Below, in pieces: positions 27,101 through 32,798 of a stretch of 32,798 nt of DNA (positions are counted from its first letter, which is position 1; the number at the start of each line of letters is the position of its first letter). The notes under the pieces were generated by a model. It was not told the origin of the DNA and made no database searches. It saw only the letters and a program-made list of their open reading frames with translations. The position numbers and the translations under genes are program-made. The stretch is from Candidatus Coproplasma avistercoris (GTDB lineage Bacteria; Bacillota; Clostridia; Christensenellales; Borkfalkiaceae). Where the stretch lies: assembly GCA_018711385.1 (NCBI GenBank), contig DVIK01000073.1, positions 1-32,798 on the forward strand. The letters are read 5' to 3'.

Positions 27101-28153
27101 TTTGCCAATCAGAGCAGAGGAACCACTATATTCTATCCCTACGGTTTTTCCAAGGTAAGCGATTCGCCGGCAGGTACGTCTTACATTACCGTAACCGACG
27201 GCTCGGGGACGCGCAATATTTTAACGGTCATAAGTGTTGAAAACGGTTTAAGTTTTTGCGCATTTACCGAAAAAACCAAAGATTACGGGGGCTTTACCGT
27301 TACAACGCAGCCCGGACTCGGCACAACGGGCGTTGCAGAGTCGGCGGACGGCGCAAAGATAACGCTCCCCGCACTCAACCGCACGGACTATTCCTACGCG
27401 GAAAGCGGCAATGAAGTAACCTTCACCCATTACGAAACGGGCCTTGCCTTTACCGTAACGGTAGATGAAAGCCTGCCCAAAATCACAATAAACGGCACGG
27501 CTTATAACTGGCTTGTAGCCTCTGTATATCTTTCAACGGAAGATATGCGGATAAGTTTTGCGGACGGAGTGTACACGATTACCGTTGCTGCGGACAAGAC
27601 GGCGGAATTCACATCGCTTTCGGCCGACAGCCTTGTAATCGCGGGCGAAGGCACGGTTGCGTCAGGCGGCACGCTCAACGCAAAGGTAATGCTCACGGTA
27701 AAGTCGGGCGCAAGCCTTACCGTAAGCGGCGTTGCCACTGCGTTAGACGTGGGCGGAATACTGTTTGAAGAAGGTTCGTACGTGCACCTGCTCACCAACT
27801 CCGCAAGCGCAAACAGCGTTTACCTGCGCGGTAACGGAAAGTTGCTCGGTACGTTGATTATCAAAAACGAGGAAAACAAAGGCACGACAGCTTTTGAAGT
27901 GCTTGGTGACAGTTTAGAAGTCGAACTGTCTGAAACCAGCCGTATAGTGTTTGAAAACTTTACTTTCGGTTTCGGCAGCTTCTCCAATGCTGTTCATCCC
28001 AGGCTTGTTAAACCTGCAACGACAACGAGCGCGACTTCGTCAGAGCTTCAAGAGGGCGAAACGGCTGTGTGGTTTATGCTCGACGGCAACGGTAACAGGC
28101 AAAAACTGATAATATGGGTAAATTGTAGTTCGCAGAACTGCAATATGCAGTAA
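24104..28153 (+). CDS. Giant membrane-anchored protein with four ~300-residue repeats
   Basis: A 1349-residue protein of unknown function. A basic start (SWKRLRLAV) and one membrane helix (about 17-38) anchor a large extracellular part. After a first unique region, four repeats begin near residues 173, 475, 780 and 1069. Each has a front half with a motif like ILPALN-x-x-(D/E)Y and FTHYETGL, and a back half of short beta strands with LTVKSGASLTV and EGSYV-like turns, suggestive of a beta-solenoid. The back half recalls the acidic-sugar-binding beta-helix protein Cthe_2159 of Clostridium thermocellum, but this is a weak resemblance. No catalytic motif. Translational coupling with the GH3 gene argues that it partners that enzyme, perhaps by binding its substrate. 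Confidence 0.85.
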   Translation: MNNPGTEKPGFSWKRLRLAVGVFLAVVAAVTAAALIAGSYKEWKDYYDEALAEKEYNKYIQSLPLELVSISAALADDVVYYDNDTAEPEVYDFVVMANFTEKGRDFSRELSATDFTIQVPDNFARDGGTIVFTYVWTPEATGDEPPVPVEKQTELNITLVQPDETVFKLIEAPTYTQEGYAENINGERKILPVLNDVNYDYTESDSDGIARFRYEELNITIKKPLMSEISFKLTSSSRTEEYNNVNYNFLANIPDATLAFDEEAQSFVISAEAGRTVTLNMLKAENGSITIAGEGSVSVATTLTAANLTVKSGATLLVNTEGVGISADSLNFERGSTVNVSTSGDGISLYGSAELYGTLNVTYAPGTKANTGICAQTEDVVIEIGFTADITIKDYEWGIAKFSGDGDGKVLFPFGYSGRKTGTLEDGETPIVYYSVTDGSGERNILSMINVTTTWLNRLTEATISPDSDYTVTMQPTLESTGLAKAEGKDDIILPALNGMDYAFSDDGETTTFVHYETGISFAVSVPGERLTLGGNTYNSLTAQMYLSSEDMQVTYADGAFTLTVAAGKTVEYQSGITATKDLIIAGKGELLLNGQLNLSDGMLTVKSGADLTVINGDLPVFVSACCFEEGSTVNVTTTSGDGIELNVNGKDRVSVFGGTLNITREAYGNTTGIVIRNTGIEITLSSASRITVTNFQYLIGRWNIEGANNKLNLPFGTQATAAGELAEGEICSWYIVDGDGRQKILVVNNSDGTATGGGVIYCVDVVIAQMESGYAVTKAPTLTETGEATLDGHGTIVLPALNRKEYSFAGDDGTKVTFTHYATGLTFDVAVEGERLALGGVTYNSLTAQMYLSGDIAASYKDGVYTLTVAKGKTAEYQSGLTAADIVIAGEGTLSLHGRITASGSLTVKSGASLTIEGGTVISAGEIVFEAGSYVYCSITEDGIIITGDAKLLGTLYVAAAPNSGKTGLVSSGTNHIDIELGYSSDLTFENLSFAMGMFANQSRGTTIFYPYGFSKVSDSPAGTSYITVTDGSGTRNILTVISVENGLSFCAFTEKTKDYGGFTVTTQPGLGTTGVAESADGAKITLPALNRTDYSYAESGNEVTFTHYETGLAFTVTVDESLPKITINGTAYNWLVASVYLSTEDMRISFADGVYTITVAADKTAEFTSLSADSLVIAGEGTVASGGTLNAKVMLTVKSGASLTVSGVATALDVGGILFEEGSYVHLLTNSASANSVYLRGNGKLLGTLIIKNEENKGTTAFEVLGDSLEVELSETSRIVFENFTFGFGSFSNAVHPRLVKPATTTSATSSELQEGETAVWFMLDGNGNRQKLIIWVNCSSQNCNMQ
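24618..28100 (+). repeat. Four tandem intragenic repeats of about 0.9 kb
   Basis: Repeat units start near 24618, 25525, 26440 and 27307, recognised by the recurring ILPALN, FTHYETGL and LTVKSGA protein motifs. DNA copies are diverged but still alignable by eye between units 2 and 3 (around 25720 and 26638). Confidence 0.8.
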
Positions 28154-28230
28154 TAACGGTCTGAAGCCTCAGCAACTTAACATAAGCGTGTGTTAAGCAA
28201 AACAAAAAAGCATAAAAGCTCAAGCGCAAA

Positions 28231-28265
28231 AGCCCGCCGCGGAAAAATCCGCGGCGGGCTTCTTT
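28231..28265. terminator. Bidirectional terminator between the repeat protein and the small gene pair
   Basis: A perfect 13-bp stem (28231-28243 with 28248-28260, loop AAAA). TCTTT follows on the plus side; on the minus strand TTTTGCGCTTGAGCTTTT follows. It can end both converging transcripts. Confidence 0.85.
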
Positions 28266-28312
28266 GTGCCCGCTTGCGCCCGAACGCTTGTTTCGGTTTG
28301 CAGAGCGTCGCT

Positions 28313-28528
28313 CTATTTTATGTTGAAGCGTTTTTCTATGTCGTAATCAAGTCCGGCGGAGCGGAAGGCGGGGAACAGCTGCAGCACTTCCGGGCATTCG
28401 GCAAAGGCGTACAGCTGCCCCCTGCGGAAGTCGTTTTCGCCGTACAGCCGCACCGCTTCGGCAAGTTCCGTTAAGTCGGTATGAATTATGTCTATCAGGA
28501 ATTTTACAGCACGTAATTCGTCGTTCAT
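28313..28528 (-). CDS. Small unknown acidic protein, second gene of a coupled pair
   Basis: A 71-residue protein beginning MNDELRAVKFLIDIIHTDL, predicted mostly helical, with no Cys pair, no signal peptide and no membrane helix. I do not recognise the family. The start is set by the ATGA overlap with the stop of the upstream gene; the longer frame to 28813 runs antiparallel through that gene and is a shadow. The small size and coupling fit a partner protein, for example an adaptor, immunity protein or antitoxin-like protein, but nothing in the sequence proves this. Confidence 0.65.
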   Translation of the reverse strand: MNDELRAVKFLIDIIHTDLTELAEAVRLYGENDFRRGQLYAFAECPEVLQLFPAFRSAGLDYDIEKRFNIK

Positions 28529-29022
28529 ATTGCGACCTGTGAGGTATTGCCGTAAAAATAGTTGCAGAATATAATAGCGATCTCTTTTGCCTCGTTGCGG
28601 CAGGGATATGCCCTTATCATTGCGGATAAATCGTTGTAAGTCAGTACCCTTAAAGCGGGGATATCGGCATTTATGACGGGGTCGGATTTGTATTCTATGA
28701 GCCTTGCAACGAGCAGCGGCAACGGAAGCCCGTTCATGCGCCCGCATTCTTTGAGGAAGATGTCTGCATATTTTTTGCAGTGCAGGAGGACGGACTTTTC
28801 GTTGTAGTGGCATATGGCCGGCAGTTGTTCGTACGAGAGAGAAAAGTTGGAAGGGCGACAGATTATCCGGACGAAATCGCGGTACAGGCTGTGGTTTGCG
28901 TGAGTAAGCAGGAAGTTTAACGAGGCGGCTAAGGCAAGCAGGGAGGGAAGGTCGGAAGGCTCCGGTTTGCAGGCAGCAATTTTACGCATATCTCCGATGA
29001 CTTTATCTTTGGATCCGGACAT
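28525..29022 (-). CDS. Unknown helical protein, first gene of a coupled pair
   Basis: A 165-residue protein (MSGSKDKVIGDMRKIAACK) with no signal peptide or clear membrane helix, several Cys residues, and long amphipathic helices. Its last four bases (ATGA) overlap the start of the 71-residue gene. I do not recognise it. The ATG at 29022 lacks a clear SD, while a TATAAT read on the minus strand (29062-29057) lies about 35 bases upstream. The pair is oriented against its neighbours and ends at a shared terminator, so it is its own transcription unit. Confidence in coding comes from the open length, the coupled overlap and the terminator. Confidence 0.65.
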   Translation of the reverse strand: MSGSKDKVIGDMRKIAACKPEPSDLPSLLALAASLNFLLTHANHSLYRDFVRIICRPSNFSLSYEQLPAICHYNEKSVLLHCKKYADIFLKECGRMNGLPLPLLVARLIEYKSDPVINADIPALRVLTYNDLSAMIRAYPCRNEAKEIAIIFCNYFYGNTSQVAI

Positions 29023-29083
29023 GGCAAAAACTCATAAAACTACAAATTTTGCCATAATTATACAAGATTGAAGATTTTATATA

Positions 29084-29100
29084 CGGTAAAAATTTTACCG
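29084..29100. repeat. Inverted repeat between the small gene pair and the large lipoprotein gene
   Basis: CGGTAAAA and TTTTACCG (29084-29091, 29093-29100) flank one base. It lies just upstream of the minus-strand TATAAT, in the 375-base non-coding stretch 29023-29397. Candidate operator for either direction. Confidence 0.55.
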
Positions 29101-29317
29101 TTTCGAAAAATTACAGAAAATTTTATAATAACGGCAGAGCTCGCCGCTCATTTATCGGTTTGCAAAAGTCTGTTGCGTGATTTTGGACGCCTGCCGCCTG
29201 TATCAGCCCTGAAAATTGTAATTTTGCATCGTTATGCTGCGGAAGGCGCGGGTAACTGTTTTGCAATTAAGCAGTTTGTGCAATCATAGCGGCAGGTATG
29301 TATATTTACTTTTTTAC

Positions 29318-29359
29318 TGTCAGCCATTACACTTTATGGTGTATGTGGCTGGCATTTTT
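29318..29359 (+). terminator. Terminator-like hairpin in the leader of the large lipoprotein gene
   Basis: CAGCCA (29321-29326) pairs with TGGCTG (29346-29351), with an inner ACAC/GTGT pairing (29329-29332 with 29339-29342), and T6 follows at 29355-29360. It lies about 40 bases before the start codon at 29398. Either it ends a short upstream transcript or it is a leader attenuator. No known riboswitch core was recognised upstream. Confidence 0.55.
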
Positions 29360-29397
29360 TGTTAGCTGCGGACAAATTTTTATATCGGAGGAAAATA

Positions 29398-32300
29398 ATG
29401 AAGAAAAGAAACGGTATACTTGCCTCATTTGCCGTGATTTCGCTCACGCTCGCTGTTGCGGCGGTGGCGGGTTGCGCAAAGCCCACTTACGAAATTTCGG
29501 TAACGGGCGGCAAGGCAAGTGTAACTGAAGCGGCAGAGGGAACGGAAGTGACTCTTACCCCTGACGCGGCGGCTGTAGGACAGGAATTTGTCGGCTGGAC
29601 GGTAAACGGCGAATCCATTGAAGGGAACACTTTCGAAATGCCCGCCGAAGACGTAACGGTAGAGGCCGTTTTCGAAGCTATCGATTACACTCTCACCATA
29701 ACCGGCGGTTCTGCGATGATAGGCGACGAGGTGGTTACCACCGCAAATTATCAGGACGAAGTAACGCTCGGCGTAGACCTTGAAGCTGTCCCTGCGGATA
29801 AGGGCTTCTCGCATTGGAATGTTACGGCAGGCGATGTCGATATCACCGATGGTTCTTTCACGATGCCCGCCGAAAACGTTGCGATAGAGGCGGTATATGC
29901 CCAGCTTTACGACGTAACTGTTGAAGGCGGCACTGCTGACGTACAGTCTGCAATAGCCGGCACAACGATAACGCTGACGGCGCAGCCCCCCAAGGGCATG
30001 GAGCTCACGCAGTGGCTGGTCGACGGCGAACCCATCGAAGGCAGCACGTTCGTGCTTCCCGAAAAGGACGTAGAAGTAGAGGCCGAGTTCGATTGGATAG
30101 ATTACAATATTACCGTTACCGGCGGTTCGGCAACGATAGGCGGCGAAGCTGCGGCAACCGGCAATTACGAACAGGAAGTTACGCTTACGGTCGATGAAGA
30201 GGCCATTCCCGAAAAGAAGGGCTTCGATTATTGGACGGTGAACGGCGAAAAGATAGAGGGCAACACCTTTAAGATGCCCGATGCCGATGTTGTCGTAGAA
30301 GCTGTTTATTTTAATTATTACAGTGTGAACATCACCGACGGAAAGACTGATAAAGAGCTCTATAAGGAAGGCGAAACTGTAACGCTTACCGCCGACACAA
30401 AAGAAAATTACACCTTTTGGTATTGGGAAGTGAACGGCGTAAGGACAGAAGGAAACACTTTCCTGTCGCCTGCGTACGATTCCACTGTAAAAGCTGTATA
30501 TGTTCAGACGACGCGCCAGCTTGCCGCGCCCGATAACAGCACGAACCTGCTGCTGTATAGGAAGAACAATACTATCGAGATCGATCGTGCTGAGACTTCG
30601 ATGTTTACCGAAGGCCTCACTGATCATATACGCATAGATATATATGATTCTGTTGAGGGCAATGAAAAACTTGGTAGCCTCAATCTGTATGTGACAGGTT
30701 TTGGTTCTGCCACCGAAACCAAGCTCACCACGTCCGACGGAACGCAGAGCCTTACCGTGCTCGGCAATGCCGGAAACCTCTATCTTATGGGCGACGGCTT
30801 TACGAATTTCTTTGAACTGCTTGCCGCCGAGATAGGCGAAAATTACAGCGACACTACGTCTTATTATATCAGCCTTACCGCAGTCGCGATAACCGATACC
30901 GTAAAGGACGAAGCCAGCGGGTTTGATATAACTTATAAGGACAGCGAGGCATCCGTGATAGGCACCGCCGCACTCGTAAGGTTCGGCCCTGTTACCGTTA
31001 CCGTTATCGGCGGCTATGCAGACGGCGAGGAGAGCAAGACCGTGCACGAGGGCGAGTCCGTAACGCTCACCACCACTGTGCCGGAAAATAAGGTGTTCAC
31101 TGGTTGGTATGAAGTGAATGCCGATGGCACGCTTGCCGAAACTCCCGTTTCCACCAGCCTTTCCTGCGAATATGTGGTCGATGCAGATGCTACCGTCCAG
31201 GCGGTGTTTGTAGATAAGGATCAGGCTCAGATGATACAGCTCGTCGTTCCCGATAACAGCCAGGGCGCGTTGCTCAGGCGTAACGGCACTGGCGGCGCTA
31301 TCGAGGCGAACAGGGCGACCGATTCTACCGGAGCAAAAGTTTCCATGTTTGGCACCGGCGTGGATCATGCGCTCGTCTATGTTTACACCTCTGCCGATGG
31401 CGGCGAATCCGTAGGTCAGTTCAAGATGTTCGTCAACTCCGCAGGCCGTGTGATAGCTCAGTCACTCGACGGCAGGTTCAGCGTTGAAATGGGTTCCGCC
31501 GGCGACAGCTACACTACCGATTACGACGGCTTCTTTGCGGTTCTTGCAAAGGCAGTCGGCAACAGCTACAGCGATGCCACTACATATTACTTTGCTGTCC
31601 AGCTCAAGGGCGCGGTTGGTTCCGTTTATGAAGACAGCGAACTTTCTGCAATAGGCCCCAACGGTTTTGCCCGCGACCTGAATGCGTCCAAGGATACTTA
31701 CACCGTTACGATAACCGGCGGTAAGGCGGAAGGCGACCTTACTGCGGTAGAAGGCGTAAATCACGGCGCTATCGTTGTGATCACCGCAGACGAAGCGGAG
31801 GTCGGCAAGGTATTTGCATACTGGGCACTCTACGAAAATAATGAAGAAGACAGCATACTGACAGTGGAAAAAGAGCTCGTTTACAGAGTGACCGGCAATG
31901 CTGATATCCGCGCCGTATTCCTCAATGAAGGCGAAAAGCTGCAGGTTGCCACGCCGAACAACTCCAACAACGAAATGATCAAATTCAGCGCCGGCAATCC
32001 AGGCGAAAGCATGAGCACGATAGAATTTGACCGCGGACAGGCGGGCGGAACGGCATTCCAAAACGGCGTAAGCGAAGTCGTTTACTACATCTATACCTCC
32101 AACGAGGAAGACGCCGAACCCGTAGCTCAGTTCAGCATCAGGTACGACGGCACCAACTTTAAGCTCGTCGACAGCGAAGGAACGGTGTTCGCGCACAACA
32201 TCATAGGCGGCGCAGGCAACCTTTATCTTAGCGGCAGTAACGGTTCGGAGGCCGTAGCGTTCATAAAGGCGGCATACGAAAAGGATGCAGGCGTAGCCTG

Positions 32301-32430
32301 GGACGATACGGGCGCAACTTCGTATTACTTCGCGTGCCAGGCGATATCCGGCATGCCCGAACTTTTCGAGGACAGCGAAATAAGCAGTAAGGGCACAGCT
32401 TGGGGTTCGCTTATCAATCCCGCGGCATAA
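29398..32430 (+). CDS. Large surface lipoprotein of InlB-like B-repeats and a repeated unknown module
   Basis: A 1010-residue lipoprotein; the lipobox VAGC places the lipid on Cys26. Five B-repeats in a row (starting near residues 29, 97, 174, 236 and 309; motif TGG-K/S-A...GFxxWxVNGExIEGNTFxMP) resemble the divergent InlB B-repeat family used as spacers on Gram-positive surfaces. Then an unrecognised module of about 150 residues appears three times (near 375, 615 and 850), with B-repeats near 534 and 768 between the copies. Each module opens with P(D/N)NS and closes with T(S/T)YYx... and DSExSxxG. GGAGG at 29387-29391 sets the start; the frame from 29359 only adds leader sequence. Probably binds a surface or dietary polymer. 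It ends in Asn-Pro-Ala-Ala. Confidence 0.87.
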   Translation: MKKRNGILASFAVISLTLAVAAVAGCAKPTYEISVTGGKASVTEAAEGTEVTLTPDAAAVGQEFVGWTVNGESIEGNTFEMPAEDVTVEAVFEAIDYTLTITGGSAMIGDEVVTTANYQDEVTLGVDLEAVPADKGFSHWNVTAGDVDITDGSFTMPAENVAIEAVYAQLYDVTVEGGTADVQSAIAGTTITLTAQPPKGMELTQWLVDGEPIEGSTFVLPEKDVEVEAEFDWIDYNITVTGGSATIGGEAAATGNYEQEVTLTVDEEAIPEKKGFDYWTVNGEKIEGNTFKMPDADVVVEAVYFNYYSVNITDGKTDKELYKEGETVTLTADTKENYTFWYWEVNGVRTEGNTFLSPAYDSTVKAVYVQTTRQLAAPDNSTNLLLYRKNNTIEIDRAETSMFTEGLTDHIRIDIYDSVEGNEKLGSLNLYVTGFGSATETKLTTSDGTQSLTVLGNAGNLYLMGDGFTNFFELLAAEIGENYSDTTSYYISLTAVAITDTVKDEASGFDITYKDSEASVIGTAALVRFGPVTVTVIGGYADGEESKTVHEGESVTLTTTVPENKVFTGWYEVNADGTLAETPVSTSLSCEYVVDADATVQAVFVDKDQAQMIQLVVPDNSQGALLRRNGTGGAIEANRATDSTGAKVSMFGTGVDHALVYVYTSADGGESVGQFKMFVNSAGRVIAQSLDGRFSVEMGSAGDSYTTDYDGFFAVLAKAVGNSYSDATTYYFAVQLKGAVGSVYEDSELSAIGPNGFARDLNASKDTYTVTITGGKAEGDLTAVEGVNHGAIVVITADEAEVGKVFAYWALYENNEEDSILTVEKELVYRVTGNADIRAVFLNEGEKLQVATPNNSNNEMIKFSAGNPGESMSTIEFDRGQAGGTAFQNGVSEVVYYIYTSNEEDAEPVAQFSIRYDGTNFKLVDSEGTVFAHNIIGGAGNLYLSGSNGSEAVAFIKAAYEKDAGVAWDDTGATSYYFACQAISGMPELFEDSEISSKGTAWGSLINPAA

Positions 32431-32504
32431 GGCACTTCTTAAAGTAGTGCGGCATATTTCAACAACATAAGCGCGGCGTGACCTCCTTTGCGCCGCACAA
32501 AAAG

Positions 32505-32541
32505 GGGCGCCCCGCAAACAGCGGGGCGCCCTGAGTTTTTT
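32505..32541 (+). terminator. Rho-independent terminator after the large lipoprotein gene
   Basis: GGGCGCCCCGC (32505-32515) pairs with 32521-32531, then TGAG and T6. A second, weaker hairpin (32473-32478 with 32491-32496) precedes it. Confidence 0.9.
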
Positions 32542-32569
32542 AGATTCTTCACCTTAATCTTGCCTCCCC

Positions 32570-32798
32570 TGCCGAGTCTCACGCAGGGAAGCGGCAACAT
32601 GGGGGGAATTAAAGGGGGGATATCCCTACACCTTGCCCCCTGCCATAAGGGGGGACGGCGAGCTTGCGAGCCGAGGGGGGATACGAGGTGTTGAAATAAA
32701 ATAAAATGTTGCATAAAAACATTTGGCGTCGTGTATTCATATCCCTCAGTCTTGCCCTCATTACGTTCGTGCAAGCCAGCTCCCTTTAGGCAAGGGAG
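32570..32798. repeat. Intergenic repeat region, cut off by the window edge
   Basis: No gene. Two related copies in opposite orientation can be seen: one at about 32631-32684 and one at about 32741-32798. Read the same way they share TATCCC(CC)CTC near the start and a C-run/G-run hairpin at the end (in the second, CTCCCTT at 32780-32786 with AAGGGAG at 32792-32798). They resemble the intergenic repeats scattered through many Clostridia genomes. A small hairpin (AAATGTT/AACATTT, 32704-32724) lies between. Confidence 0.6.

Noticed and set aside
24618-28100. CRISPR or mobile-element repeats
   Set aside because: The repeats are long, diverged, in one reading frame and part of a protein; no short identical repeats with spacers and no transposase occur in the window.
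28529-28813. Upstream extension of the 71-residue small gene
   Set aside because: It would run through the coupled 165-residue gene in another frame with an Arg-rich, unnatural composition; the ATGA overlap gives a natural start at 28528.
29425-31368. A 647-codon minus-strand frame opposite the large lipoprotein
   Set aside because: It mirrors the internal repeats of the plus-strand gene and has no start signal or family features.
32473-32496. Hairpin with an ACCTCCTT (anti-SD-like) loop after the last gene
   Set aside because: The stem is only 6 bp and it lies outside any leader; a single short match is easily chance.

Overview
The window looks like a chromosomal segment from a Gram-positive, SD-using anaerobe of the Clostridia, perhaps a gut lineage near Christensenellales (the class is fairly sure, the order is a guess). 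Reasons: lipobox lipoproteins with short KK-rich signal peptides, TTGAAA/TATAAT promoters often with an extended TGn -10, YesM/YesN and AgrC/LytTR-type signalling pairs, and GH3 enzymes with reversed domain order as known from rumen and gut Firmicutes. There are no rRNAs, tRNAs, transposases, integrases or CRISPR arrays. The theme is sensing, binding and breaking down glycans at the cell surface.

Layout. (1) 107-559: a Bcp-type thiol peroxidase with its own terminator. (2) 945-7523: three consecutive surface lipoproteins, namely an Ig/B-repeat protein of unknown function, a right-handed beta-helix protein that is probably a glycan-active enzyme, and a multi-CBM-like protein. (3) 7760-8296: a TetR-type regulator with a good promoter and an inverted repeat in its leader. 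(4) 8426-13714: a sensing locus with a YesN-type response regulator, a YesM-type kinase, a convergent membrane sensor that has no kinase domain, and a solute-binding lipoprotein with no permease beside it. (5) 13798-18428: a membrane-anchored, domain-swapped GH3 enzyme on the minus strand, divergent from a GH5 lipoprotein. (6) 18789-28153: a LytTR response regulator and GHKL kinase, then a second domain-swapped GH3 whose stop codon overlaps the start of a 1349-residue, four-repeat membrane-anchored protein. (7) 28313-29022: two small overlapping unknown genes on the minus strand. (8) 29398-32430: a large lipoprotein of InlB-like B-repeats alternating with an unrecognised module. (9) 32570-32798: an intergenic repeat region that runs off the end.

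How it may work together (inference): the GH5 and the two GH3 enzymes would cut a beta-glucan-like polymer and its oligosaccharides outside the cell. The lipoproteins and the repeat protein would hold the polymer at the surface. The solute-binding protein plus YesM/YesN plus the kinase-less sensor would report the sugar. The LytTR pair lies directly upstream of the GH3/repeat-protein operon, whose promoter carries direct repeats with the 21-bp period expected of LytTR operators. The strongest candidates for something undescribed are the kinase-less sensor with its overlapping promoter region, the GH3/repeat-protein operon under a possible LytTR switch, the alternating-module lipoprotein, and the small gene pair.
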